Source: Hyphomicrobium sp.
Lineage (GTDB): Bacteria > Pseudomonadota > Alphaproteobacteria > Rhizobiales > Hyphomicrobiaceae
Reading direction: 5' to 3'
Length of the DNA stretch: 11,411 bases
Assembly: GCA_030609245.1 (NCBI GenBank)
Contig: JAUWCP010000056.1
Location: forward strand, 1-11,411
Numbering within the stretch: the first letter of the stretch is position 1; every line of letters starts with the position of its first letter. Below, one piece after another: positions 1 to 6,413 of the stretch. A program made the translations under genes and the position numbers. Below the pieces are notes generated by a model. The model worked only from the letters and a program-made list of their open reading frames with translations, was not told the origin of the DNA and made no database searches.

Positions 1-177
1 GGGGGGTGCCGGCTCTTCAGGCTGCACGACGATAATAGGCGCCGGTGCAGAGGCGACGACATACTCAGCACCGCAGATCGGGCAAGCGATGGGGGTGCGG
101 TTCAAATCGTAAAAGTGGGAGCCGCACTCGCTACTCTGACAGGTGCGCTTTGTCCCGCGGTTTTGCTTGGTCGCCAT
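1..177 (-). CDS. TIGR02300/FYDLN-type zinc-ribbon protein (N-terminal part)
   Basis: The minus strand reads 59 codons from an ATG at 177-175 to the window edge with no stop, so the 3' end is missing. The start reads MATKQNRGTKRTC, followed by SHFYDLNRTPIACPICG. The FYDLN block (residues 22-26) and the second pair C32-x2-C35 mark the alphaproteobacterial TIGR02300 (FYDLN acid) family, whose biochemical function is not established as far as I know. Full-length members normally continue into a long acidic tail; the visible part after residue 43 is already Ala/Pro/Val-rich and turns acidic (QPEEP). The first ligand pair is spaced C13-x4-C18 rather than the CxxC expected of a zinc ribbon. A weak purine-rich stretch (AAAGGTTGG) precedes the ATG. 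The gene diverges from aroA, the usual neighbourhood in this order. Confidence 0.85.
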   Translation of the reverse strand, partial: MATKQNRGTKRTCQSSECGSHFYDLNRTPIACPICGAEYVVASAPAPIIVVQPEEPAPP

Positions 178-204
178 GGAGCCAACCTTTAAGGTTTTGG
201 GAGA

Positions 205-234
205 ATTGTAGGCGATCTGCCACAAGGCCTTCAG
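205..234 (-). promoter_or_regulatory. Possible promoter of the TIGR02300-type gene
   Basis: On the minus strand a TACAAT (205-210, five of six matches to the -10 consensus) is preceded after 18 bases by CTGAAG (229-234, three of six to -35). It sits about 28 bases upstream of the start codon, in the divergent spacer. The -35 is weak, so this is only a candidate. Confidence 0.3.
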
Positions 235-291
235 CTTGTCAAAAGCAAAGCGTCGTTCTGCCGCCTACCGTCATAAAGCGGGGCCGCGCCG

Positions 292-321
292 TTGACAGGG
301 CTGCGACGGCTCGGCTCTATG
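292..321 (+). promoter_or_regulatory. Candidate sigma-70 promoter for aroA-cmk
   Basis: A perfect TTGACA (292-297) is followed after 18 bases by TCTATG (316-321, three of six to TATAAT). Initiation would fall near 328. That leaves only about 11 bases before the ATG at 339 but about 50 before the GTG at 381, which bears on the aroA start. It is the best -35 in the spacer between the divergent genes. Confidence 0.45.
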
Positions 322-338
322 CCGACCAACACTAGCCG

Positions 339-1733
339 ATGCGGGCTGTGCCGCCGGCGCCCGCTGGAGCCTCGAGACCCGTGCGTTCCCAGAGCCCTAC
401 CGCTTCCCAGCCCCTGGCCACGTCCAAAGCCGGGCCGCTCACCGGCCGGGTCCGGGTACCAGGCGACAAGTCGATCTCGCACCGCGCGCTGATATTCGCG
501 GCGCTGGCGTCCGGCGTGAGTCGGATCCGCGGCCTGCTGGAGGCCGACGATGTCGTCAACACGGCGAAGGCGGTCGCTGCGCTGGGCGCATCTGTGGAAA
601 AAGTGGGCGGCGAATGGCGCATTACGGGTTGCGGCGTGGGTGGCCTGCGCCAACCGGAGGCGCCAATCGACTTCGGCAACTCAGGCACCGGCACCCGGTT
701 GATGCTGGGTGTTATCGCGGGCCACGACATCACCGTGCGCATGACGGGCGACGCTTCGCTCAGTAGGCGCCCTATGGGCCGCGTCCTGATCCCGCTCAAG
801 CGAATGGGACTTCAGGTGGAAGAAGACCGTGACACGCTGCCGCTCAACGTGCGCGGATCTTCGGCTTTGGTGCCCTTTACCTATGAGCTGCCCGTCCCCT
901 CCGCGCAGGTGAAAAGCGCAATCCTCATAGCCGGGCTGCATGCGGCCGGTGAGACTACGGTCATTGAAAAAGAGGCAACGCGCGATCACACCGAGCGCAT
1001 GCTGCGTTTCTTCGGTGCCGATGTGCGAAGCGTTGTGCAGGATGGCCTCACGCATATTACCGTAAGGGGTGATGGGGAACTCGCAGGTCACGATGTGACG
1101 GTTCCTGGCGACCCCAGCTCGGCTGCATTTCTTGCCGCTGCGGCCCTCATCGTTCCCGGATCGGATGTGACGATCGAGGGCGTTCTGGTCAATCCCACGC
1201 GCACCGGCTTCTATCTGACTTTGCAAGAAATGGGCGGCGACGTTGCCTTTCTCAACACGCGCGAGGAGGGCGGCGAGCCGGTTGCTGACATTCGCGTGCG
1301 TTTTTCGAAGCTCAAGGGCGTCAGCGTTCCCGCGCAACGCGCGCCCAGCATGATCGACGAATATCCAGCACTTGCCGTCGTTGCCGCCTTTGCCGATGGA
1401 GTGACATGCATGCAGGGTCTTTCCGAACTGAAGGTCAAAGAAAGCGACCGCCTCGCGGCAACGGCTGCCGGCCTTATCGCCAATGGAATTGACGCTAAGG
1501 CAGAGCCAGAGGCGCTCATCGTGCATGGTGCAGCGACGGTGCCGGGCGGTGGCATCGTGACAACGCATCTGGACCATCGCATTGCCATGGCATTCCTGAC
1601 GATGGGTCTTGCGGGCGAGCACCCGGTGACCGTCGATGACGCAACGATGATAGCAACGAGCTTTCCAGAGTTTCGTGGGCTCATGGAAGGCCTCGGTGCT
1701 ACGTTCACCGATCCGATCAGGCAGGCCGAATGA
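339..1733 (+). CDS. aroA: 3-phosphoshikimate 1-carboxyvinyltransferase (EPSP synthase), class II
   Basis: The enzyme joins phosphoenolpyruvate to shikimate-3-phosphate to give EPSP, the sixth step of the cytoplasmic shikimate pathway to chorismate. The 464-residue frame aligns by eye with the Agrobacterium CP4 enzyme over its whole length. Visible blocks are PGDKSISHR (41-49), FGNSGTGTR (112-120), GDASLSRRPMGR (137-148), SAQVK (188-192), RDHTE (215-219), NPTRTG (285-290), the EYP and KESDR blocks around the active site (341-343, 367-371), and DHRIAM (412-417). GDKS, SAQVK, RDHTE and NPTR are the class II signatures. Gly116 stands where CP4 has Ala100. The start is uncertain: ATG 339 lacks a clear ribosome site, while GTG 381, preceded by GGAG at 366-369, would give 450 residues and an N-terminus matching CP4 in length. 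The stop overlaps the cmk start by four bases, so the two are probably co-translated. Confidence 0.97.
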   Translation: MRAVPPAPAGASRPVRSQSPTASQPLATSKAGPLTGRVRVPGDKSISHRALIFAALASGVSRIRGLLEADDVVNTAKAVAALGASVEKVGGEWRITGCGVGGLRQPEAPIDFGNSGTGTRLMLGVIAGHDITVRMTGDASLSRRPMGRVLIPLKRMGLQVEEDRDTLPLNVRGSSALVPFTYELPVPSAQVKSAILIAGLHAAGETTVIEKEATRDHTERMLRFFGADVRSVVQDGLTHITVRGDGELAGHDVTVPGDPSSAAFLAAAALIVPGSDVTIEGVLVNPTRTGFYLTLQEMGGDVAFLNTREEGGEPVADIRVRFSKLKGVSVPAQRAPSMIDEYPALAVVAAFADGVTCMQGLSELKVKESDRLAATAAGLIANGIDAKAEPEALIVHGAATVPGGGIVTTHLDHRIAMAFLTMGLAGEHPVTVDDATMIATSFPEFRGLMEGLGATFTDPIRQAE

Positions 1734-2356
1734 TTATCGCGATTGATGGACCGGCCGCTTCGGGCAAGGGCACGCTTGCCAAGCTCGTTGCGCGACATTG
1801 GGGCCTGCCCTGTCTCGATACGGGGCTGCTTTATCGCGCTGTCGCCCGCGATGTGCATGCCCGCGGTTTTCGATTGCCGGACACTTGGTCGGCGGTGGCG
1901 TTGGCGCGCAGCCTCGATCCTTCTTCCCTCGATGATCCCGGCCTGCGCAGCCCTGGGACGGGGGAGTGGGCCTCGATCGTCGCCAGCATCTCTGAGGTGA
2001 GGGCGGCGCTGCTTGACTATCAGCGGGCGTTCGCGGCCCAGCCCGGTGGGGCGGTCCTCGATGGGCGCGATATCGGGACGGTCGTGTGCCCCGCCGCTGA
2101 CGTCAAGATCTTCGTCACAGCCTCACCCGAGGTGCGTGCGCGCCGCCGTTTCCTGGAGCGTCAGGACCAATCGGGGGCTGTGACCTATGAGACGGGATTG
2201 GCCGACATTCAGCGCCGTGACGCCCGTGATGCGGGGCGAGAAAGCGCCCCCATGCGTCCTGCCGCCGATGCCACCTTGCTTGACACGTCGGACTTGGATA
2301 TAGAGGCGGCATTCGACGCCGCTGTCGGATTGATCAAGAGGAAGATCGGCCAATAG
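1730..2356 (+). CDS. cmk: (d)CMP kinase (cytidylate kinase)
   Basis: It phosphorylates CMP and dCMP with ATP in the cytoplasm, feeding CTP and dCTP pools. The 208-residue protein starts MIIAIDGPAASGKGT, with the Walker A P-loop at residues 7-15. Other family blocks are LDTGLLYRA (29-37), the CMP-binding LDGRDIGTVV (110-119), and the RRD-ARD lid arginines with the PMRPAADATLLDTS end block (162-187). It is somewhat shorter than the E. coli enzyme of about 227 residues. The ATG overlaps the aroA stop (ATGA), which indicates translational coupling and supports this start. aroA-cmk-rpsA is a recurrent bacterial order, so identification is firm. Confidence 0.96.
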   Translation: MIIAIDGPAASGKGTLAKLVARHWGLPCLDTGLLYRAVARDVHARGFRLPDTWSAVALARSLDPSSLDDPGLRSPGTGEWASIVASISEVRAALLDYQRAFAAQPGGAVLDGRDIGTVVCPAADVKIFVTASPEVRARRRFLERQDQSGAVTYETGLADIQRRDARDAGRESAPMRPAADATLLDTSDLDIEAAFDAAVGLIKRKIGQ

Positions 2357-2546
2357 GGTGCCCAAAGGGTGTCCCAAATTTAGTTGGCGGGCCAGGCCCA
2401 TCGCAGCGGTATCAGATCCAGCATTCACACGAGCCGGCAGGAGACTGTCCGATCACGGTTGCCGTGGCGGACGCTGTTTGCCGCATCCACCGTTTCTTAT
2501 GCCGCCAACGCGGCGCGAACAACGCATCTAAGGAGTGTTACGTCAC
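2357..2546 (+). other. rpsA upstream leader, possible structured RNA
   Basis: These 190 bases between cmk and rpsA hold no credible gene. They begin with a near-tandem repeat, GGGTGCCCAAA (2356-2366) then GGGTGTCCCAAA (2367-2378), and a small palindrome GGGCCAGGCCC (2389-2399). GTTGGCGG (2383-2390) is complementary to CCGCCAAC (2502-2509). The latter overlaps a local hairpin GCCGC-CAAC-GCGGC (2501-2514), 16 bases before the ribosome-binding site, so the two pairings exclude each other. No good -35/-10 pair is evident. Ribosomal protein S1 represses its own mRNA through the leader in E. coli; whether that applies here is inference. Confidence 0.3.
2531..2535 (+). promoter_or_regulatory. Ribosome-binding site that decides the rpsA start
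   Basis: AGGAG lies 11 bases before the ATG at 2547. An in-frame GTG at 2535-2537 overlaps this site and therefore cannot use it, so translation should start at 2547 even though the open frame extends to 2535. Confidence 0.65.
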
Positions 2547-4442
2547 ATGGCAGAAGCCGTCGTATCAACGGACCTAAACCCAACGCACGAAGAGTTTGCC
2601 GCGTTGCTCGCCGAAAGCCTTTCCAAAGAGGATGCCGTCGAGGGTAGCGTCGTCAAAGGCAAGGTGGTCGGCCTCGAAAAGGATGTCGCGGTGATTGACG
2701 TCGGCCTGAAGATGGAAGGACGCGTGCCGGTGCGCGAATTTAGCACGCCTGGCAATCCGGTGGAGCTCAAGGTCGGCGACGTGGTTGAAGTCTACTTGGA
2801 GCGCGTAGAGAACGCGCTCGGCGAGGCGGTTCTGTCGCGCGAAAAAGCGCGCCGCGAGGAGAGCTGGACTCGACTCGAGAAGCAGTTCGAGAAAGGCGAG
2901 AAGGTTAGCGGCGTCATATTCAACAAGGTGAAGGGCGGCTTCACCGTCGACCTCGATGGCGCTGTCGCGTTCCTTCCCGGCAGCCAGGTCGATATCCGGC
3001 CCGTACGCGACATCGGTCCGCTCATGCATCAGCCGCACCCGTTTCAGATCCTCAAGATGGATCGACGCCGCGGCAACATCGTCGTGTCGCGCCGCTCCGT
3101 TCTCGAGGAGACTCGCGCCGAGCAGCGTGCCGACATCGTGGCCCGTCTGGCGGAGGGTCAGGTTATTGAGGGCCTCGTCAAGAACATCACCGACTACGGC
3201 GCCTTTATCGACCTGGGTGGCATCGATGGTCTGTTGCACGTCACCGATATGGCTTGGCGGCGCGTCAATCACCCATCTGAAATCCTGAACGTGGGTGACA
3301 CGGTCAAGGTTCAAATCATTCGCATTAATACTGAGACGCAGCGCATCAGCCTTGGCATGAAGCAGCTGCAGGACGATCCCTGGCAGTCGATCGAGACCAA
3401 GTATCCAGTCGGCCAGCGCGTTCAGGGTACGGTGACGAACATTGCCGACTACGGCGCGTTCGTCGAGTTGGAGCCGGGCGTGGAAGGTCTCATCCACGTC
3501 TCGGAGATGAGCTGGACCAAAAAGAATATACACCCTGGAAAGATCGTTGCGACCACCCAGCAGGTCGAGGTGCAAGTCCTGGAAGTCGATCCTAATAAGC
3601 GGCGCATCTCGCTAGGTCTCAAGCAGACGCAAGACAACCCATGGGAAGCCTTCCTCTCGATGCACCCGAAAGGGTCGACGGTTGAAGGCCCCATTCGCAA
3701 CATCACGGAGTTCGGCCTCTTCATCGGACTTGAAGGGGGTGTCGATGGCATGGTGCACTTGTCCGATCTCGATTGGACAAAGTCGGGTGATGAGATCATC
3801 AAGGATTATAAGAAGGGCGACATCGTCAAGGCGGCGGTGCTCGACGTCGACAGCCAAAAAGAGCGCATCTCGCTGGGCGTCAAGCAGCTGGCCGGCGACC
3901 CAATCGACGCGCTTGGTCGGTATAAGAAAGGCGATGTAGTGACGTGCGAGGTCATTGCTGTTCAAGAGAACGGCATTGAGGTCAAGATTGCCGACGGCGA
4001 GATCACCGCCTTTATCAAGCGATCCGACCTATCGCGCGATCGCTCTGAGCAGCGCTCCGACCGTTTCAACGTAGGCGACAAAGTCGATGCAGCCGTGATG
4101 AGCATCGACAAGGCTGCGCGGCGCCTTAGCGTCTCTGTCAAGTCTCTGGAGATCACGGAGGAGAAGAAGGCGGTGGCCCAATACGGCTCCTCTGATTCCG
4201 GTGCTTCGCTCGGCGATATTTTCAAGGCTGCGATCAAAAAGCGCGAGACCTCCGATACTGGGGATGCCGACGCTGACGATGGCGATGCAGCGGATGATGC
4301 CGGCGCAGACATTAGTGAGCCTGAAGCCGCCGAAGCTGGTGCCGCCGAGGCCGCAAGTGAGGATTCGGCGACAGAGGCAGAGGCAAGCGACGAGAGCAAA
4401 AGTAAGAGCAAGGGTAAAAGCAAGAGCAAGAGCGAGGAATAG
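2547..4442 (+). CDS. rpsA: 30S ribosomal protein S1
   Basis: S1 is the largest 30S protein; it binds mRNA and promotes initiation on structured or weak ribosome sites. The 631-residue product has six S1 repeats at about residues 30-100, 116-182, 203-271, 288-358, 375-445 and 461-531. Repeats 3-5 show the hallmark blocks NITDYGAFIDL, NIADYGAFVEL and NITEFGLFIGL, each followed by GLLHVTD, GLIHVSE and GMVHLSD, and closing with RISLG. A conserved alphaproteobacterial end block (GSSDSGASLGDIFKAA) follows at 547-562. From about residue 568 there is an extra tail: an acidic Ala/Asp/Glu segment, then alternating Lys and Ser (617-629). E. coli S1 has 557 residues, so the added length is mostly this tail. 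The start is fixed by AGGAG at 2531. rpsA next to cmk and ihfB is a familiar arrangement. Confidence 0.97.
   Translation: MAEAVVSTDLNPTHEEFAALLAESLSKEDAVEGSVVKGKVVGLEKDVAVIDVGLKMEGRVPVREFSTPGNPVELKVGDVVEVYLERVENALGEAVLSREKARREESWTRLEKQFEKGEKVSGVIFNKVKGGFTVDLDGAVAFLPGSQVDIRPVRDIGPLMHQPHPFQILKMDRRRGNIVVSRRSVLEETRAEQRADIVARLAEGQVIEGLVKNITDYGAFIDLGGIDGLLHVTDMAWRRVNHPSEILNVGDTVKVQIIRINTETQRISLGMKQLQDDPWQSIETKYPVGQRVQGTVTNIADYGAFVELEPGVEGLIHVSEMSWTKKNIHPGKIVATTQQVEVQVLEVDPNKRRISLGLKQTQDNPWEAFLSMHPKGSTVEGPIRNITEFGLFIGLEGGVDGMVHLSDLDWTKSGDEIIKDYKKGDIVKAAVLDVDSQKERISLGVKQLAGDPIDALGRYKKGDVVTCEVIAVQENGIEVKIADGEITAFIKRSDLSRDRSEQRSDRFNVGDKVDAAVMSIDKAARRLSVSVKSLEITEEKKAVAQYGSSDSGASLGDIFKAAIKKRETSDTGDADADDGDAADDAGADISEPEAAEAGAAEAASEDSATEAEASDESKSKSKGKSKSKSEE
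4395..4433 (+). repeat. Lys/Ser codon repeat in the rpsA tail
   Basis: Thirteen codons alternate AGC/AGT (Ser) and AAA/AAG (Lys), with one Ser replaced by Gly, giving SKSKSKGKSKSKS. The DNA is a degenerate AGCAAR hexamer repeat, AT-richer than its surroundings. Such a repeat could change length by slippage, and unit number may vary between strains. Confidence 0.6.
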
Positions 4443-4476
4443 GCCACCACCGTGCAATGGTGATGATCTGCGGCAA

Positions 4477-4515
4477 GCGTGGCGGGGCTTCTCCGGCCGC
4501 GCTTTGTCGTTTTTT
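4477..4515 (+). terminator. Rho-independent terminator after rpsA
   Basis: GCGTGGC (4477-4483) pairs with GCCGCGC (4496-4502), seven pairs with one G-U. An inner GGGG (4484-4487) pairs with CTCC (4491-4494) around a CTT loop, leaving one bulged G. The stem is followed by TTTGTCG and a run of six T (4510-4515). It lies 35 bases after the rpsA stop and before sppA, so it should end most rpsA transcripts. Confidence 0.65.
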
Positions 4516-4631
4516 GGATGACCGGAGTCTCGCTGCGACTATTGAAGGCCAGCGTAAGCTTGCCAAACTCGCTTCAACACTGGCGCTTCTCGATGACAAG
4601 CGCCCCCAATGCTTGAGGCTGGAGAGCCGAG

Positions 4632-5600
4632 ATGACCCTGGAAGTCGATACCGTTCTGGCGCGGCGGCGGCTGCGCCGCAGCCTTGGAGTGTGGCGCGCG
4701 CTGGCCGTGGCGGCTGTTGTTGTGGCGCTTGTTGCTTTTGGTGCAGCCGGCGATCGGCTGGCTGTGGCGCTGGGCGGAGATCAGATCGCACGCATTTCGA
4801 TCGAAGGCACAATCACGGAAAAACGTGGCCAGCTTAAACTGTTGAGGAAGTTGGCCGACGCCAAGAACGTGAAAGCCCTTCTTGTTTTTGTGAACAGTCC
4901 CGGCGGCACGACGACGGGCGGCGAGGCATTGTTTGAAGCGCTGCGCGATGTCGCAAAGAAGAAACCGGTGGTGGCGCAGTTCGGAACCATTGCCGCATCG
5001 GCCGGCTATATCGTTGGACTTGGGGCCGACCACATCGTCTCGAGGGCCAATACGATCACTGGTTCAGTTGGCGTCCTCGTTCAATGGCCCGAGGTTAGCC
5101 AGTTGCTCGACAACATCGGGATCAAGGTCAACGCGATCAAAAGTGGACCTCTCAAGGCCGTTCCCTCCCCCTTCGAGCCCTTGAACGAGGAAGGCAAAGC
5201 CGTCACCCAATCGATGATCGACGAGGGTTTCCAGTGGTTCTTGTCGCTGGTCGAGGCCCGCCGCGGCATCAAACCGGATGATATCCCAGGGCTGGTGCAG
5301 GGCCGCGTCTTTACGGGGCGGGAGGCCGTTGAATTGAAGCTCGTCGACGAGATTGGCGGCGAGGACCAGGCGGTCAAATGGTTGCGCGAGAAGCACAAGA
5401 TTGATCCGGAATTGAAGGTTATTGACTGGAAGCCCAAGTCGTCGAGTTCGCTTGGGTTTCTGAGCGCGATCAGGTCCATTGCGGGGGGGCTGCTGGGCGA
5501 TGGAGAGGCGCGCCTGGTCCGGATTCTGGGGCGCGATCCCAGCTTGTCGACACTTGGTCTTGACGGCCTCGTCTCTGTTTGGCAACCTTCGGAAAATTGA
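4632..5600 (+). CDS. sppA: Signal peptide peptidase SppA, S49 family (short form)
   Basis: This membrane-anchored serine protease degrades signal peptides left after secretion. The 322-residue protein has a basic N-terminus (RRRLRR, 11-16) and one hydrophobic segment (about 23-40) that should act as a signal anchor, placing the catalytic domain outside the cytoplasmic membrane. The S49 fold is shown by VNSPGG (87-92), the nucleophile block AASAGY (121-126, Ser123), NTITGSVGV (140-148) and IKSGPLKAVPSP (169-180). Lys175 is the likely general base of the Ser-Lys dyad, by comparison with short SppA enzymes such as that of B. subtilis. The usual ASGGY motif reads ASAGY here. The length fits the short, single-domain form, unlike the roughly 618-residue E. 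coli protein. GGAG at 4621-4624 supports the start. It lies between the rpsA terminator and ihfB, so it probably has its own promoter, which I could not pinpoint. Confidence 0.93.
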   Translation: MTLEVDTVLARRRLRRSLGVWRALAVAAVVVALVAFGAAGDRLAVALGGDQIARISIEGTITEKRGQLKLLRKLADAKNVKALLVFVNSPGGTTTGGEALFEALRDVAKKKPVVAQFGTIAASAGYIVGLGADHIVSRANTITGSVGVLVQWPEVSQLLDNIGIKVNAIKSGPLKAVPSPFEPLNEEGKAVTQSMIDEGFQWFLSLVEARRGIKPDDIPGLVQGRVFTGREAVELKLVDEIGGEDQAVKWLREKHKIDPELKVIDWKPKSSSSLGFLSAIRSIAGGLLGDGEARLVRILGRDPSLSTLGLDGLVSVWQPSEN

Positions 5601-5606
5601 GAGAAT
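5579..5606 (+). promoter_or_regulatory. Candidate promoter for ihfB-lapA
   Basis: TTGGCA (5579-5584, five of six to -35) and GAGAAT (5601-5606, four of six to -10) are 16 bases apart and straddle the sppA stop codon. Initiation near 5613 would give a short leader before the ihfB ATG at 5632. E. coli ihfB also has its own promoter downstream of rpsA. Strength cannot be judged from sequence. Confidence 0.38.
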
Positions 5607-5631
5607 ACAGTAATTTGCTTCGGGGCCCACC

Positions 5632-5925
5632 ATGATCAAATCCGAGCTGATCCATTTGATCGCAAGTTCCAATCCTCATCTCTATCACCGCGACGTAGAG
5701 CGCATCGTCAATGTTGTGTTCGACGAGATCGTTGAAGCACTTTCGCGGGGAGATAGGGTTGAGCTGCGCGGCTTCGGCGCTTTCACAGTGAAACACCGGG
5801 CGGCTCGGCAGGGGCGCAACCCGCGCACTGGTGCGGCTGTACCTGTCGCTGAGAAGTTCGTGCCGTTCTTCAAGACTGGCAAGGAACTTCGCGAGCGGCT
5901 CAACAGCGCTAAAGAAAGCCACTAG
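5632..5925 (+). CDS. ihfB: Integration host factor subunit beta
   Basis: IHF beta pairs with IHF alpha to bend DNA sharply at specific sites, serving nucleoid structure, replication, recombination and sigma-54 promoters. The 97-residue protein matches the HU/IHF family in length. It begins MIKSELIHLIA, carries the signature VELRGFGAFTVK (43-54) and the beta-arm tip GRNPRTG (61-67), where Pro64 is the expected intercalating residue. The N-terminus (IKSELI) and arm resemble IHF beta more than HU, and position downstream of rpsA fits himD/ihfB. The ribosome site is weak (GGGG, 5622-5625). It lies 31 bases after sppA and 23 bases before lapA. Confidence 0.94.
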   Translation: MIKSELIHLIASSNPHLYHRDVERIVNVVFDEIVEALSRGDRVELRGFGAFTVKHRAARQGRNPRTGAAVPVAEKFVPFFKTGKELRERLNSAKESH

Positions 5926-5948
5926 CTCAAGTTCTGAGGCTCTACGAC

Positions 5949-6296
5949 GTGCGTCGGATTTTCTGGCTCTTGATTGTGATCCCTGTGGCAGTGGTGCTCG
6001 TTACACTGGCTGTCGCCAATCGCCACGAAGTGCGCCTTGTGCTCGACCCCTTCCGTCCCGACACTCCCGTGGTTTCTCTCCTTCTGCCGTTCTATGCTTA
6101 TTTATTCGTCGCAATGCTTATCGGCGTCATTGTTGGTGGTGTCGCGATGTGGGCTAGCCAGGGGCGCTGGCGCAAAAGCGCGCGCTTGAAGGCAAAAGAG
6201 GCTGCACGCTGGCATGCCGAGGCGGACCGGCTGACGCGCGAGCGGGACGCGCAAGCGGCCGGCGCCGCCAGGCAGATCGCCGCGCCGGGTGCCTGA
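5949..6296 (+). CDS. lapA: LapA-domain (DUF1049) small inner-membrane protein
   Basis: The 115-residue protein has two hydrophobic segments (about 4-22 and 42-69) separated by the short NRHEVRLVLDPF block (24-35), the pattern of the lipopolysaccharide assembly protein A domain. The C-terminal 45 residues are basic and Ala/Arg/Glu-rich, probably a short coiled coil on the cytoplasmic side. In E. coli, LapA works with LapB in controlling LPS synthesis; the alphaproteobacterial homologues near ihfB are assigned by domain only, so the role is inferred. Translation starts at GTG 5949, with TGAGG at 5935-5939 giving nine-base spacing. It follows ihfB by 23 bases and is probably co-transcribed with it. 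The gene symbol is by family, not by demonstrated function. Confidence 0.8.
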   Translation: MRRIFWLLIVIPVAVVLVTLAVANRHEVRLVLDPFRPDTPVVSLLLPFYAYLFVAMLIGVIVGGVAMWASQGRWRKSARLKAKEAARWHAEADRLTRERDAQAAGAARQIAAPGA

Positions 6297-6352
6297 TCAG
6301 CGGCCGGTTATACAAACCAAATATGACGTGCCCTAAAGTCACCGCCCGGCGG

Positions 6353-6358
6353 TATAAT
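6353..6358 (+). promoter_or_regulatory. Consensus -10 (TATAAT) upstream of trpF
   Basis: A perfect TATAAT lies 55 bases before the trpF ATG at 6414. No convincing -35 hexamer is found 15-19 bases upstream, so the promoter may need an activator or the match may be chance. The upstream in-frame ATG at 6357 lies within this hexamer, which argues against it as the start. No leader peptide with Trp codons or attenuator is seen between 6358 and 6413. Confidence 0.4.
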
Positions 6359-6413
6359 GCCTTGGCGCAGGGCTGTTCTCCTCCGAGACGGAGTGCGCCA
6401 CTTGGGAACATCG

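Noticed and set aside
205..242. TTGACA and TACAAT on the minus strand upstream of the TIGR02300-type gene as a single promoter
   Set aside because: The two hexamers are 26 bases apart, too far for one sigma-70 promoter; only the TACAAT was kept, with a weaker -35.
231..653. Minus-strand open frame across the aroA start
   Set aside because: It overlaps aroA and the divergent promoter region, and its sequence shows no domain.
681..1622. Open frame of 313 codons on the minus strand
   Set aside because: It is antisense to conserved aroA, with no recognisable motif and Cys/His-rich composition typical of a shadow frame.
2574..3575. Open frame of 333 codons on the minus strand
   Set aside because: It lies wholly inside rpsA, antisense to its conserved S1 repeats, and has no recognisable domain. 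Long antisense frames are common in GC-rich DNA.
4457..4837. Open frame of 126 codons after rpsA on the plus strand
   Set aside because: It runs through the rpsA terminator and into sppA in another frame; its Arg/Cys/Ser-rich product has no similarity I recognise and no good ribosome site.
6381..6393. CTCCG-AGA-CGGAG hairpin before trpF as an attenuator
   Set aside because: The stem is five pairs, there is no T-run, and no upstream leader peptide with Trp codons is present.
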